From the NCBI GenBank assembly GCA_964411505.1, contig CAYPLH010000049.1, positions 1 through 29,193 of the forward strand: DNA of 29,193 bases, given 5' to 3'. Within the stretch, counting starts at the first letter, position 1; each line of letters begins with the position of its first letter. The translations under genes were made by a program, and so were the position numbers. The notes beneath the pieces were generated by a model. That model searched no databases. It saw only the letters and a list, made by a program, of their open reading frames with translations, and had not been told where the DNA came from. The stretch comes from CAYPLH01 sp964411505 (GTDB lineage Bacteria > Bacillota > Clostridia > CAYPLH01 > DUMO01). This document shows, one piece after another, positions 7,434 through 15,132 of the stretch.

Positions 7434-8177
7434 CTATTTTTTCGAGATACTACTTAAGGGTTTATTTTCAACATACTCAATTGCTTTAACAGGGCAGGAA
7501 GTGATTGCTTGTGCGAGTTTATCGTTATCCAATGTTCCGTCATACGCTTTTACATGGGCTTTTTTGTTTTCCATTTCGAAAACATCCGGATAAGCCTTGC
7601 AGCATAAAGTGCAACCCATGCAAGCATCAGTATTTAAAGTCAAACCACTTGGTTGTTCATTTGCATTATATATATCCTCGTCTTTAACAACTTTTGCAGT
7701 AATCCATGAGAAAATCAGTATGGATATTACTGTAAGCACCCAGCGGACTAGCATAAATTTCATACCTAGGAACTTTATTTCATTTAGAAGCATAGGAATT
7801 TTGATAACAGCCCATGAACTTAAAATTATAACAAGATTTCTAATGGAAGCTCCTTTTTTATATAGCATAACACACATAGGAAATGCTGCATAAATTGGTC
7901 CGGCAGAAACGCTGCCCAAAACGAATGAAAGCACAACACCTTTTGATTTTGATTCTCTACCTAGATACTTCAGTATTTTTTCTTTAGGAACCCATGCATC
8001 TAAAAGTGCTGTAAGAACAAAAATAACAGGCATTATCAGGAGCATTTCTTTAATATAGTAACCACTGTTTTTGACAGAATCAATGCCAATATCCGGTTTA
8101 AAAATAAAAATAACTAGATATGCAAGGATGACAAATATTAAGAATAAGTTATCTTTCGCCTTTTTTAGAACTTTCAC
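7434..8177 (-). CDS. Half-permease (DUF318/ArsP_1 type) with C-terminal [4Fe-4S] ferredoxin domain
   Basis: A 247-residue membrane protein. Residues 11-27, 45-60, 82-104, 113-130 and 143-162 are hydrophobic; the LxxALLDAWVPKEKILKYLG then GPIYAAFP pattern marks the predicted permease family DUF318/ArsP_1. After the last helix, residues 180-236 form a ferredoxin-like domain with Cys186, Cys189, Cys192 and Cys228-Pro (CMGCTLC...SCP), enough for one [4Fe-4S] cluster, probably on the cytoplasmic side. It starts with GTG at 8177 behind GGGGGTGAT and overlaps the upstream gene by GTGA, so the two are translationally coupled and probably form one heterodimeric transporter. Substrate unknown; the Fe-S tail suggests redox gating or sensing (inference). 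Confidence 0.8.
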   Translation of the reverse strand: MKVLKKAKDNLFLIFVILAYLVIFIFKPDIGIDSVKNSGYYIKEMLLIMPVIFVLTALLDAWVPKEKILKYLGRESKSKGVVLSFVLGSVSAGPIYAAFPMCVMLYKKGASIRNLVIILSSWAVIKIPMLLNEIKFLGMKFMLVRWVLTVISILIFSWITAKVVKDEDIYNANEQPSGLTLNTDACMGCTLCCKAYPDVFEMENKKAHVKAYDGTLDNDKLAQAITSCPVKAIEYVENKPLSSISKK

Positions 8178-8656
8178 ATAATCACCCCCATAACCAAAGC
8201 AATTCCAATGGCAAATATAACGCTTAAAGTATTTCTTGTAGCAGTGAATTTTACCCCAAATGCGCGGTTTTCAATAGGAAAAGTTACGATACCAACCATT
8301 GTAAGTGTTGTTAAAAATGCGACAGAAGGAACAATACTTACACCTGCATTAACTAAAGTGCCGACAAGCGGAAATGCAATAAATGCGGGGACAAGTGTTA
8401 CTGCACCAAATCCAGCAGAAACAACTGTAGCTAAAAATAGTGGTTGCTCCCCCACAAATTTGGCGATCTTTTCTGGGGGAATAACGGTCAGAATTAAACC
8501 AATCATAAAAATAATTGATAAAAGGCTACCTAACATCCCTTTTCCCATACCAAAAGCCATTTTAAGTACTTGTGTTGTTTTCTTCCTATCCTTAAAAAAA
8601 GAGTAGGCGAGAAAAGCTGCAGTAATTATCCATACTGCCAGTGTGAAAATATCCAT
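8174..8656 (-). CDS. Other half of the split DUF318/ArsP_1-type permease
   Basis: A 160-residue membrane protein with four to five hydrophobic segments (about residues 4-19, 42-60, 71-97, 105-125 and 140-159). The sequence ...LTVIPPEKIAKFVGEQ... then ...VPAFIAFPLVGTLVNAG parallels the partner's ...VPKEKILKYLG... then ...GPIYAAFP...KKGA, showing that the two proteins are homologous halves of a permease that is usually one chain. The start is ATG at 8656 behind AAGGAGG; the reading frame stays open upstream to 8785, but that part lies in a structured leader and has no ribosome binding site. Divergent from the Crp/Fnr gene, which may control it. Confidence 0.8.
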   Translation of the reverse strand: MDIFTLAVWIITAAFLAYSFFKDRKKTTQVLKMAFGMGKGMLGSLLSIIFMIGLILTVIPPEKIAKFVGEQPLFLATVVSAGFGAVTLVPAFIAFPLVGTLVNAGVSIVPSVAFLTTLTMVGIVTFPIENRAFGVKFTATRNTLSVIFAIGIALVMGVIM

Positions 8657-8690
8657 ACAGATCCTCCTTAATATGTCTAATACAGAGTAA

Positions 8691-8821
8691 CTATTCAGCG
8701 GCTCAAAGTGGTGAAACCATGGGATGGGGTTCAGCGCTTCTAAAGTGAAGCAAAGGCTTACATAAGGTGATAAAACTGTCCCCATGGCTCGGCAGAATGT
8801 TAATTAGTAGTCTCTGAATAG
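8691..8821 (-). promoter_or_regulatory. Structured leader before the split-permease genes
   Basis: CTATTCAG (8691-8698) and CTGAATAG (8814-8821) are perfect complements closing a 131-base region. Inside it ATGGGG (8724-8729) pairs with CCCCAT (8780-8785), and GCTTC (8736-8740) with GAAGC (8747-8751). A minus-strand TATAAT at 8844-8839 would start the transcript just before the outer arm. It may be a cis-regulatory RNA; no known class is recognised. Confidence 0.35.
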
Positions 8822-8865
8822 CAACAATACAGATATTAATTATAGAGTGTTTTAATATTCTAAGA

Positions 8866-8894
8866 TAGACACCTATGTTTCTTTTTGATATAAT
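8866..8894 (+). promoter_or_regulatory. Promoter of the Crp/Fnr-family regulator gene
   Basis: TAGACA (8866-8871) and TATAAT (8889-8894) with a 17-base spacer. A start near 8901 gives a short leader of about 29 bases to the ATG at 8930. Confidence 0.6.
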
Positions 8895-8929
8895 TTTCAC
8901 CACTACATTTAAAAGGATGGATGATCTTT

Positions 8930-9574
8930 ATGACGGCAGAAATGATACAATGTACACCCATGCTTGAAAAAATTGACAAGGACTTATTACAAAAGTATAT
9001 GAGTGATAGTTATTTATACACTAAGCATTATGCAAAAGGTGTGACAGTTTATAATCACAGAGATTCTTGCAGTACGCTTGATATTGTTATTTGTGGCAGT
9101 CTTATTTCTTATTCTTTATCTGAAAACGGCTCATCAACCGTGATGTTTGAGTTTGAAAAAAATAGTGTTCTTGGAGCAAATTTATTATTTGGTGAAAACC
9201 GTGAATATCCGTTAAACATATACTGTTTGACAGATTGCCAATTACTCCATATTAAACAAAAAGCTGTGGCTGAATTTTTGCACGACTACAACTTTGTCAT
9301 GAAATATATAAAATCCTTGTCACAAAATTCCCAGGGGATGAATCGCAAAATTGCAATGTTTACACAAAAAACGCTGCGTGAAAACATATTAGATTATTTA
9401 AAACACCAATCCACTATTCAAAATTCCTCATTCATTACTCTCCCGATCAGCAAAAAACAGCTTGCTGATTATCTTGGCGTTCAAAGACCATCATTATTCA
9501 GAGAACTTAAAAAAATGAAAGATGAAAAAATAATTGATATTAACAACCGAAATATTAAGATTTTGCTGAATTGA
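8930..9574 (+). CDS. Crp/Fnr-family transcriptional regulator
   Basis: A 214-residue cytoplasmic DNA-binding protein. The N-terminal ~115 residues form a cupin-like effector domain (HYAKGVTVYNHRDSCSTLDIVICGSL... then a beta-roll through VLGANLLFGE). A long dimer helix follows, and a Crp-type winged helix lies at about 145-214, with LPISKKQLADYLGVQRPSLFRELKKMK as helix-turn-helix. It has no N-terminal Fnr-type cysteine cluster, so direct oxygen sensing by an Fe-S cluster is unlikely. ATG 8930 is preferred over ATG 8921 because AAAAGGATGG lies 9 bases before the former and abuts the latter. Divergent from the split permease, it is its obvious candidate regulator. Confidence 0.85.
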   Translation: MTAEMIQCTPMLEKIDKDLLQKYMSDSYLYTKHYAKGVTVYNHRDSCSTLDIVICGSLISYSLSENGSSTVMFEFEKNSVLGANLLFGENREYPLNIYCLTDCQLLHIKQKAVAEFLHDYNFVMKYIKSLSQNSQGMNRKIAMFTQKTLRENILDYLKHQSTIQNSSFITLPISKKQLADYLGVQRPSLFRELKKMKDEKIIDINNRNIKILLN

Positions 9575-9602
9575 TATGTAAAATAAAACGCACTCGACGA
9601 GC

Positions 9603-9632
9603 ATCCAGATGTTTCTGTTATGCTATCTGGAT
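9603..9632. terminator. Hairpin between convergent genes
   Basis: ATCCAGAT (9603-9610) pairs perfectly with ATCTGGAT (9625-9632) between the Crp/Fnr gene and the truncated binding-protein gene. There is no strong T run, so termination is probable from position but not from sequence. Confidence 0.4.
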
Positions 9633-9674
9633 CAACCGAAATGCGTATCACTTTTGTATCTGTCCAACTCCTGT

Positions 9675-10859
9675 TCATTCCCTAATGATTATGCTGGCTT
9701 TTTCTGCTATCAAGTCTACTGATTTTTCTGCTGAAAGTCTATTAGTCATAAAATCTTCGAGGATATCACCAAAATATATATTAAAATCTTTTTGATAGAC
9801 TTTCCTCCTGCTTTTGCTCAGCATATTCTTATATAGGTTATAGTTTATATCATTCGATAACGTGCCAAAATAATTGTTATTTGACTCTGCTTTATAATAC
9901 GAAATATCTTCATAGTAAGCATTGCCTGATTCAGGATACATAGCCTGCACTTCATGTGATAAAAATGTTGCTAAAAATTCAGCAGACAATTCTTTATTAA
10001 GGGAGTTTTTATTTATGCAAAAGTTGTTTATTGATACCGGATAAACTTCCTGTCTTTCAATTATTGGCGGACGTACAATAGTCTTGTTGCCCTCCATTAA
10101 GGATATTGATTCTGTAGTAAACAAAATATTATCTTGTTTACTGGTTTTTTCTGAGAAGCCTATTTCAAGTACCAAGTTTTTGCTAGCCATGCTTTTCCAT
10201 AGATTTAGAAGATGAATTAAAGGGTCCTTGTCGAAACTTGCTTTACTGTTTATTAAATCAATATTATATGAAATAAATTGATCAACAAATGGAGGGAATC
10301 TTCTACTATAACTTAAGGCATAAGTATCAGGTGACCCGTCGCCATTTAAGTCTTTTTGTGCTTCACAGGCCAAATCATAAAAATCATCCCATGTCCATGT
10401 GCTTACAGGGCAATCTATATCAAGAATTTCTCTTAGTTGCTCATTTACAAGCCATGCCTGTAAATTAATATTTAACGGAACCCCAATCAGTTCATTATTG
10501 ATAACATGGTTTTGCTTTATACCATCAAACATATTATTAAATTTATCGGTAACCGAAGAGTATATACCAAGATCTAACATTACCTTATTCCTGATAAAGT
10601 AGTAGCTGTCATCATTGTCCAAGCAAAAAATATCAAAGTCTTTTGCATTAGACATAAATTTTACTATTAGACTGTCATAATAATCCATAGCGTTATGGCT
10701 TTGAAAGTTAACAGTAATATTTTCATTGCTTTTATTAAAAATTTCAACAGCTTTTTCTATCTTTGGATTTCTCTCTAAAGAAGAAGTATGCGATAATATA
10801 GTGATATTTTTGTTTTTATTATCTGGACTTTTTTTCACTGCATGTTTTCTAAACCACAT
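9675..10859 (-). CDS. Solute-binding protein lacking signal peptide and propeller domain (truncated paralog)
   Basis: A 394-residue protein homologous to the C-terminal ~375 residues of the four large lipoproteins in this window. It keeps the binding-domain start (NITILSHTSSLERNPKIEKAVEIF), the EF-hand-like loop DLNGDGSPDTY at about 165-175, the FCINKNS...ELSAEFLATFLS segment and the terminal AEKASIIIRE. It begins only about 16 residues before the domain boundary, has no hydrophobic N terminus, lipobox or propeller, and so would stay in the cytoplasm as written. It starts 6 bases after an Rpn-like remnant gene, without a good ribosome binding site of its own. The likely history is loss of the 5' half by a rearrangement. 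It may be a pseudogene. Confidence 0.75.
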   Translation of the reverse strand: MWFRKHAVKKSPDNKNKNITILSHTSSLERNPKIEKAVEIFNKSNENITVNFQSHNAMDYYDSLIVKFMSNAKDFDIFCLDNDDSYYFIRNKVMLDLGIYSSVTDKFNNMFDGIKQNHVINNELIGVPLNINLQAWLVNEQLREILDIDCPVSTWTWDDFYDLACEAQKDLNGDGSPDTYALSYSRRFPPFVDQFISYNIDLINSKASFDKDPLIHLLNLWKSMASKNLVLEIGFSEKTSKQDNILFTTESISLMEGNKTIVRPPIIERQEVYPVSINNFCINKNSLNKELSAEFLATFLSHEVQAMYPESGNAYYEDISYYKAESNNNYFGTLSNDINYNLYKNMLSKSRRKVYQKDFNIYFGDILEDFMTNRLSAEKSVDLIAEKASIIIRE

Positions 10860-10865
10860 GTTTTT

Positions 10866-11102
10866 TCAATGACCTATCTCTTTCCTTAATTTCTCTATTT
10901 TTTCAAACTCAAGACCTGTTAATTTTTTAATTAGCTCAACGGACAGCCCCTCTAAAAGCCCAGCTTTTGCGGTTTCAATTTTTTCTTCAAAGCGACCCAT
11001 TTCCTTACCTTCAGCCATACCTTTTTCTAGACCTTGCTCTATGCCTTTTTGTTCTCTTTTTATAAACTCATCTTTTATTGCCAACTCAAAATTATAAACC
11101 AT
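10866..11102 (-). CDS. Short Rpn-type nuclease C-terminal remnant
   Basis: A 78-residue charged, helical protein. The run of E-Q-G-L-E-K-G-M-A-E-G-K-E followed by ETAKAGLLEGLSVELIKKLTGLEFEKIEKLRKEI is the usual C-terminal tail of Rpn family PD-(D/E)XK recombination-promoting nucleases; the nuclease domain itself is missing. It has a strong ribosome binding site (AAGGAGG, 7 bases before ATG 11102), so it may still be translated, and it directly precedes the truncated binding-protein gene. Whether it has a function on its own is unknown. Confidence 0.6.
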   Translation of the reverse strand: MVYNFELAIKDEFIKREQKGIEQGLEKGMAEGKEMGRFEEKIETAKAGLLEGLSVELIKKLTGLEFEKIEKLRKEIGH

Positions 11103-11152
11103 GCTTTCAACCTCCTTGCTTTCCAGAATTAACTTCTCAATTACCTCAAAAT

Positions 11153-11179
11153 ATTATATCAAACATTTGTTCGAGTCAA
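11153..11179 (-). promoter_or_regulatory. Possible promoter for the Rpn remnant and truncated binding-protein genes
   Basis: On the minus strand TTGACT (11179-11174) and TATAAT (11158-11153) lie 15 bases apart, or 17 from the -35 to an alternative TAATAT. The -35 box overlaps the stop codon of the upstream gene. Confidence 0.35.
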
Positions 11180-12351
11180 GGAAAACAGGAAGTAGAGTGA
11201 GCCTCATTTTTTATTGCAGTGCGGCTTGTCTGGAACCATTGCGCATATAATGCGGTAACACACCATACAAATATTAGTGTCGAATAATTGATGCATTTCT
11301 CAGCATGATCTACACTTTTGGATAACACATTGGATATACTAAGCTGCGTGTTATTTTTAATAGTAGCTGCTTTTAGTTTTTGGTATAGTTCATCAATATT
11401 AATAAGCCGGGACGGTATAAGGGATGGATCAATCACAAACTCAATATTTATTTTTCTCACTATAAAAATAGAAACATATGAAACCAAGAATAACAGCACT
11501 ATAAAAAACGCCAGCTTATATTTGTACTTTTTCAGTAGCTCCAATGGGTAGTAATTTGAATATTGCTGCTTAATGCTGACATAATACTTTAGAATCACAG
11601 GCTTTATTTTAGTGTATAAACCAATAAGCAGCATTATTAATATTAAAAAATTTACAAGCACAATTTTCTGCTCCGTTAATCTAAATTTTAAATCTATATT
11701 TTTTAAACTTATGTCTGTTCTGAATGTGTCAGTGATGAATTTTTCAATATTATTTTGCATTATAGACGAAGTGCCTTCTTTAACCCTGAACATAATATTA
11801 AAAGTATCGGAGGTAAACCCGTCAAATGTCAGAGGAACAAAACAAGCTCTGTAATCCACCGCACTCAGCTCATTGATTAAGGATTTCTTTGCCTCATACA
11901 CACCCAGCACTTGATAATCCTTATTACTGAGCTTTACTGATTGACCGTTACATTCTATGGTTGAAAACAGGTCAATTGCTGTCTTGCTGTCAAGAACGAC
12001 ATAGTTAAGACACCTATCAATGTCTTTATTCCAGAGAAATCTGCCATCCAGCATTTTAATGCTGAAAAATTCAGGTGCTGTTTCGTCCGAATAATAGATT
12101 GTTACTTTGTCCACACTTCTGCCGGTGGTTTTTAAATTATTATTAGGTATCCTTTGATATATGCATGCATCAAGAATATTTTTATTACTTTCTTTGTACT
12201 CATTCAACTTGCTCATATATTCCGCAGCAGGAGAACCTTTAGATTCTGAAATCATAAGATTACGACAGTCCTTTACTGAACTTATTGTATACAGCATAAA
12301 ACAATATATAGCTATGGCAAGTGTAGATATAATAATTGTTTTCTTCTTCAT
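11176..12351 (-). CDS. MacB-core-like membrane protein (ABC permease-like, no ATPase)
   Basis: A 391-residue membrane protein. Residues 5-22 form a first transmembrane segment, then a ~210-residue extracellular domain resembling the MacB periplasmic core (EFFSIKMLDGRFLW..., KDYQVLGVYEAKK), then hydrophobic segments near 233-252, 282-300 and 360-376. Standard MacB/FtsX permeases have four helices in a similar order, so this looks like a divergent FtsX-type permease; the C terminus is short. The ATG at 12351 is preferred to the TTG one codon earlier. With the HlyD-like adaptor 380 bases upstream it resembles a MacAB-type export pair, but no ATPase is nearby. Family assignment is moderate. Confidence 0.55.
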   Translation of the reverse strand: MKKKTIIISTLAIAIYCFMLYTISSVKDCRNLMISESKGSPAAEYMSKLNEYKESNKNILDACIYQRIPNNNLKTTGRSVDKVTIYYSDETAPEFFSIKMLDGRFLWNKDIDRCLNYVVLDSKTAIDLFSTIECNGQSVKLSNKDYQVLGVYEAKKSLINELSAVDYRACFVPLTFDGFTSDTFNIMFRVKEGTSSIMQNNIEKFITDTFRTDISLKNIDLKFRLTEQKIVLVNFLILIMLLIGLYTKIKPVILKYYVSIKQQYSNYYPLELLKKYKYKLAFFIVLLFLVSYVSIFIVRKINIEFVIDPSLIPSRLINIDELYQKLKAATIKNNTQLSISNVLSKSVDHAEKCINYSTLIFVWCVTALYAQWFQTSRTAIKNEAHSTSCFP

Positions 12352-12608
12352 CAAATAACAACCTGCCTCAATATAAATCGAGTTTCCTTTCTATAACATT
12401 GAATTTTGACTTTTCTTCTAAAACATCTCAATGAGTGTTTCTTGTACAAATTAAATGGCAAAACACGGGCACTAAAGCGCATTCCTTATGTGTTTTGTGT
12501 ATTTTTTGTTCAGCGAGCGATTGTCAAACGGATCCTAAAGTAAAGCAATGATTGAACTCGCCATATAAGGAGCATTCGGTTTATCCACAGCTTCACAAAG
12601 CAAAGGTC

Positions 12609-12710
12609 TATATGCAACGTCTTTAACTCTTGTAATATGACCTTTGAAATGCACAATGCTTTAGGTGTGTTTCGAAGGGCGTATTACATAGAATTATGGC
12701 GTTGCATATA
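12609..12710. repeat. ~100 nt imperfect palindrome (MITE-like) in a 380 bp gene-free gap
   Basis: TATATGCAACG (12609-12619) pairs with CGTTGCATATA (12700-12710), TGTAATA (12631-12637) with TATTACA (12682-12688), CCTTTGAAA (12641-12649) with TTTCGAAGG (12670-12678) and GCAC with GTGT at the tip. The nested arms form one long hairpin. TTGTCAA (12521-12527) and TTGACAAT (12720-12727) also lie in inverted orientation on its outside. No open reading frame is contained, so a small non-autonomous mobile element is likely. Confidence 0.5.
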
Positions 12711-12731
12711 ACCGAGCGCTTGACAATAAGC

Positions 12732-13973
12732 CTAATTCAGCGGCAGGAATACCCTTTGCCCATCAGTAAGCTCTCTGTCCCATCCTGTTACAACCATATC
12801 TCCTCTCCTTAACCCACTTATGATAGCCGACTTCATATTATTATACTCACCAACCAAAACTTCATAAGATTCCACATAGTATTCCTTTCCCCAGAAACCG
12901 TCTCGTTCCTTTAAAACATATATACTTTGTGGAGAGAAAAAGGCTGAGTTGGGTATAAGGATATCGCAATATTCACTCTTTGTGTTTATTTCCATCCTCA
13001 AGCTTTTTATGTTTCCATATTCGGTTGTTTCACCTTTTAAGACCAAATATAAAAAACAGTCTTTTTCAACAACTTCTGTTTTTATTATTTCCGCTTCTAC
13101 TTCTATATCATCATTTATGTAATATGTATTTGCAGTATCATTCTGTAAAATATCCAATATCATTTTACTTGTTTTCACTTTCAAACTACGGGAAGTGTCA
13201 TCGGGAATAACGGTTATCAAAGGCTTTATGCCGGAGTAGATGTCATACTGTAAATAGTGTACTCCGGATACGATTCCATCAACCTCAGAAACTATTTTTT
13301 GATATTTTTCAATATAGAGCCTTTTTTTATCTATTTCATCCTTTGCAGTATCTATTTTTGATAAAATACCATCTCTGGTTTTACCGCTTAAAATTCCTGA
13401 TGATTCCATATATTCTAAAGATTGTTCTGCTTTATCAAGATTAAAGCTCAAGTTGTTTCTTTTTTGCATTGCATCTAAATATGTGCCACTTAGCGAATTA
13501 GAATTAATATCCCAGTCTATTTGTTTAATCTGGCCTTTATAGTCTTCTATTTCTTTCTTCAGTCCAGAAATTCTTTCGTTGAAATTTCTATCGAATTCTT
13601 TTAGCTCAATTTCGTAGTTATCAAGCTGCGACTCAAAATCTGTAATTGATTTTTCAAAGGGTGCTATATTGAATGAAACCAGCTCATCGCCAGCAGAAAC
13701 TCGGTTACCTTCTTCAACGTTAATACTGCTAATCTCAAGAGGCTGTTCCAATTTATGCGCTATTCCTATCTCAACTAAATTATCATAAACTATACTAATT
13801 TCTTCACCGCGGTAGCTGTATGTATTACTTATATATCCATTTTCGGGTCTTTGGGCTATGACCTTAGGTGTCATTATATAGTGTATGGTCCTTGAAAAGA
13901 AAGTGAAAAAAAGCATAATGCCAAGGAATATTATTGCTGCTTTTTGTGATATATGTTGTTTTCCAGTTTTCAT
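12732..13973 (-). CDS. HlyD/MacA-like membrane-fusion (adaptor) protein
   Basis: A 413-residue protein with one N-terminal membrane anchor (residues 12-32), then a barrel/lipoyl half (ISSINVEEGNRVSAGDELVSFN, residues ~82-103), a long heptad-rich coiled coil (~110-230: SQLDNYEIELKEFDRNF..., KKEIEDYKGQIKQ..., DEIDKKRLYIEKYQKIV), the return lipoyl half (VSEVDGIVSGVHY) and a C-terminal barrel (AIISGLRRGDMVVTG). This order is diagnostic of HlyD/RND-type adaptors, which in Gram-positives bridge an ABC or secretion permease to the outside. The ATG follows AGGAGGG. It is co-oriented with the permeases upstream and the MacB-core-like protein downstream. The exported substrate is unknown; a secreted peptide would fit the context (inference). 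Confidence 0.8.
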   Translation of the reverse strand: MKTGKQHISQKAAIIFLGIMLFFTFFSRTIHYIMTPKVIAQRPENGYISNTYSYRGEEISIVYDNLVEIGIAHKLEQPLEISSINVEEGNRVSAGDELVSFNIAPFEKSITDFESQLDNYEIELKEFDRNFNERISGLKKEIEDYKGQIKQIDWDINSNSLSGTYLDAMQKRNNLSFNLDKAEQSLEYMESSGILSGKTRDGILSKIDTAKDEIDKKRLYIEKYQKIVSEVDGIVSGVHYLQYDIYSGIKPLITVIPDDTSRSLKVKTSKMILDILQNDTANTYYINDDIEVEAEIIKTEVVEKDCFLYLVLKGETTEYGNIKSLRMEINTKSEYCDILIPNSAFFSPQSIYVLKERDGFWGKEYYVESYEVLVGEYNNMKSAIISGLRRGDMVVTGWDRELTDGQRVFLPLN

Positions 13974-14199
13974 TTAAATGTGCCCTCCTAAAGCTTTCAG
14001 CCATGAGCAAGTTATCTGGCTTATCATCTTCTTAAGTATAGTACTACAGCGAATCATTTATTTTATCTCTTCCGAAATAGCATGCTGCAACATTCGTGAT
14101 ATTTCGTAAAGGTGCACAAATGCCGATGATTTAATGTTTGTTTCGCTGCGTGATTAATTTTTCAAATTATCAGCTCGCTGCCTACTAATAATTACAAAC

Positions 14200-15132
14200 T
14201 CAATTGAACTTAATACTGCTTATTCCTGTTAATATATGTTCTTCAAAGTAAAAGTACATAATGATTATAGGAATCATATATAAAACTGAACCAGCAAATG
14301 CAATGTCAACAGACCTTTCAACGATGCTGTTCAATGCCAGTGAAAGTGGGTATTTTAACTGGTCGTCAAGCAGAATTAAAGGTTGCTCAACCATATTCCA
14401 GTTTTCTGCAAAGGATAGCACAATTAGTGCTATGATCCCCGGTTTTACATTTGGAATTATGGCAGTGAACAAAACATCCTTTACTGAGCTGCTTTCAAGT
14501 GTTACAGCTTCTATCATCTGGTCTGGTACATATTTCATGAACTGCCGCAGAAGAAACACTCCAAAAGGCGCAAAAACACCGGGACAGATAATTGCCCAGT
14601 ATGTATTGAGTATTTTAAGATTCCTGGCTTGGATGTAGTTTGGTAAAAGTGTCACTTGGAATGGCATCATCATGACAACAATATATATGAAAAAAATCAA
14701 ATCACGACCTTTGAACTCAAGCTTTGCAAAAGCATAGGCTGTAATAATTGAAATAATTACGTGCAGGAAAGTAATACTCACACTTAGCTTGACTGAGTTC
14801 CAAAACATATTTATGTACCTGTACTTTTCAATAAGTAGTATATAGTACTGATTAAGAGTGACCTTTGCTGGAATAATTGTTATAGTACTGCCCGATTTCT
14901 CATCTATGTTTACATAGCTTTGAGAAATCTCTGTACCAGTCATGAACGAATTAGTAAACGTAACGAGGACAGGCAGAGTAAAAACAGTAGAAAGTAATAA
15001 AATCAATGTAAGCTTTATTGAACGCTCTATAAAACGCTTTCTAAGATTCCTATCTCGTAAGGCTGTGGATAAACCAATTATTTTCCCAGTGGTGGGTTCA
15101 ATGGCTGCTTTTTTTTCTAACACTAGCCCCAC
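14200..15132 (-). CDS. MalG-type carbohydrate ABC transporter permease
   Basis: A 310-residue inner-membrane permease with about six hydrophobic segments; residues 1-35 are a charged cytoplasmic lead. The EAA loop that docks the ATPase is clear near residue 225 (EAVTLESSSVKDVLFTAIIPNVKPG). The FTNSFMTGTEI and NQYYILL segments after the first helix are normal for MalG-type proteins. The GTG start at 15132 overlaps the MalF-type gene by about 10 bases; a GTG three codons later has better spacing from the G-rich ribosome binding site and may be the true start. No ATP-binding subunit is in the window, so it probably uses a shared MsmX-type ATPase encoded elsewhere. Confidence 0.88.
   Translation of the reverse strand: MGLVLEKKAAIEPTTGKIIGLSTALRDRNLRKRFIERSIKLTLILLLSTVFTLPVLVTFTNSFMTGTEISQSYVNIDEKSGSTITIIPAKVTLNQYYILLIEKYRYINMFWNSVKLSVSITFLHVIISIITAYAFAKLEFKGRDLIFFIYIVVMMMPFQVTLLPNYIQARNLKILNTYWAIICPGVFAPFGVFLLRQFMKYVPDQMIEAVTLESSSVKDVLFTAIIPNVKPGIIALIVLSFAENWNMVEQPLILLDDQLKYPLSLALNSIVERSVDIAFAGSVLYMIPIIIMYFYFEEHILTGISSIKFN

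Noticed and set aside
7505..7893. Overlapping plus-strand frames opposite the ferredoxin-permease gene
   Set aside because: Antisense shadows of a gene with clear transmembrane and Fe-S motifs.
8208..8606. 132-codon plus-strand frame
   Set aside because: Antisense to the first half-permease; no ribosome binding site.
8657..8785. N-terminal extension of the half-permease to an ATG at 8785
   Set aside because: AAGGAGG directly before ATG 8656 decides the start; the extension lies in a structured leader and is not hydrophobic.
14261..14638. 125-codon plus-strand frame
   Set aside because: Antisense to the EAA-loop region of the MalG-type permease.
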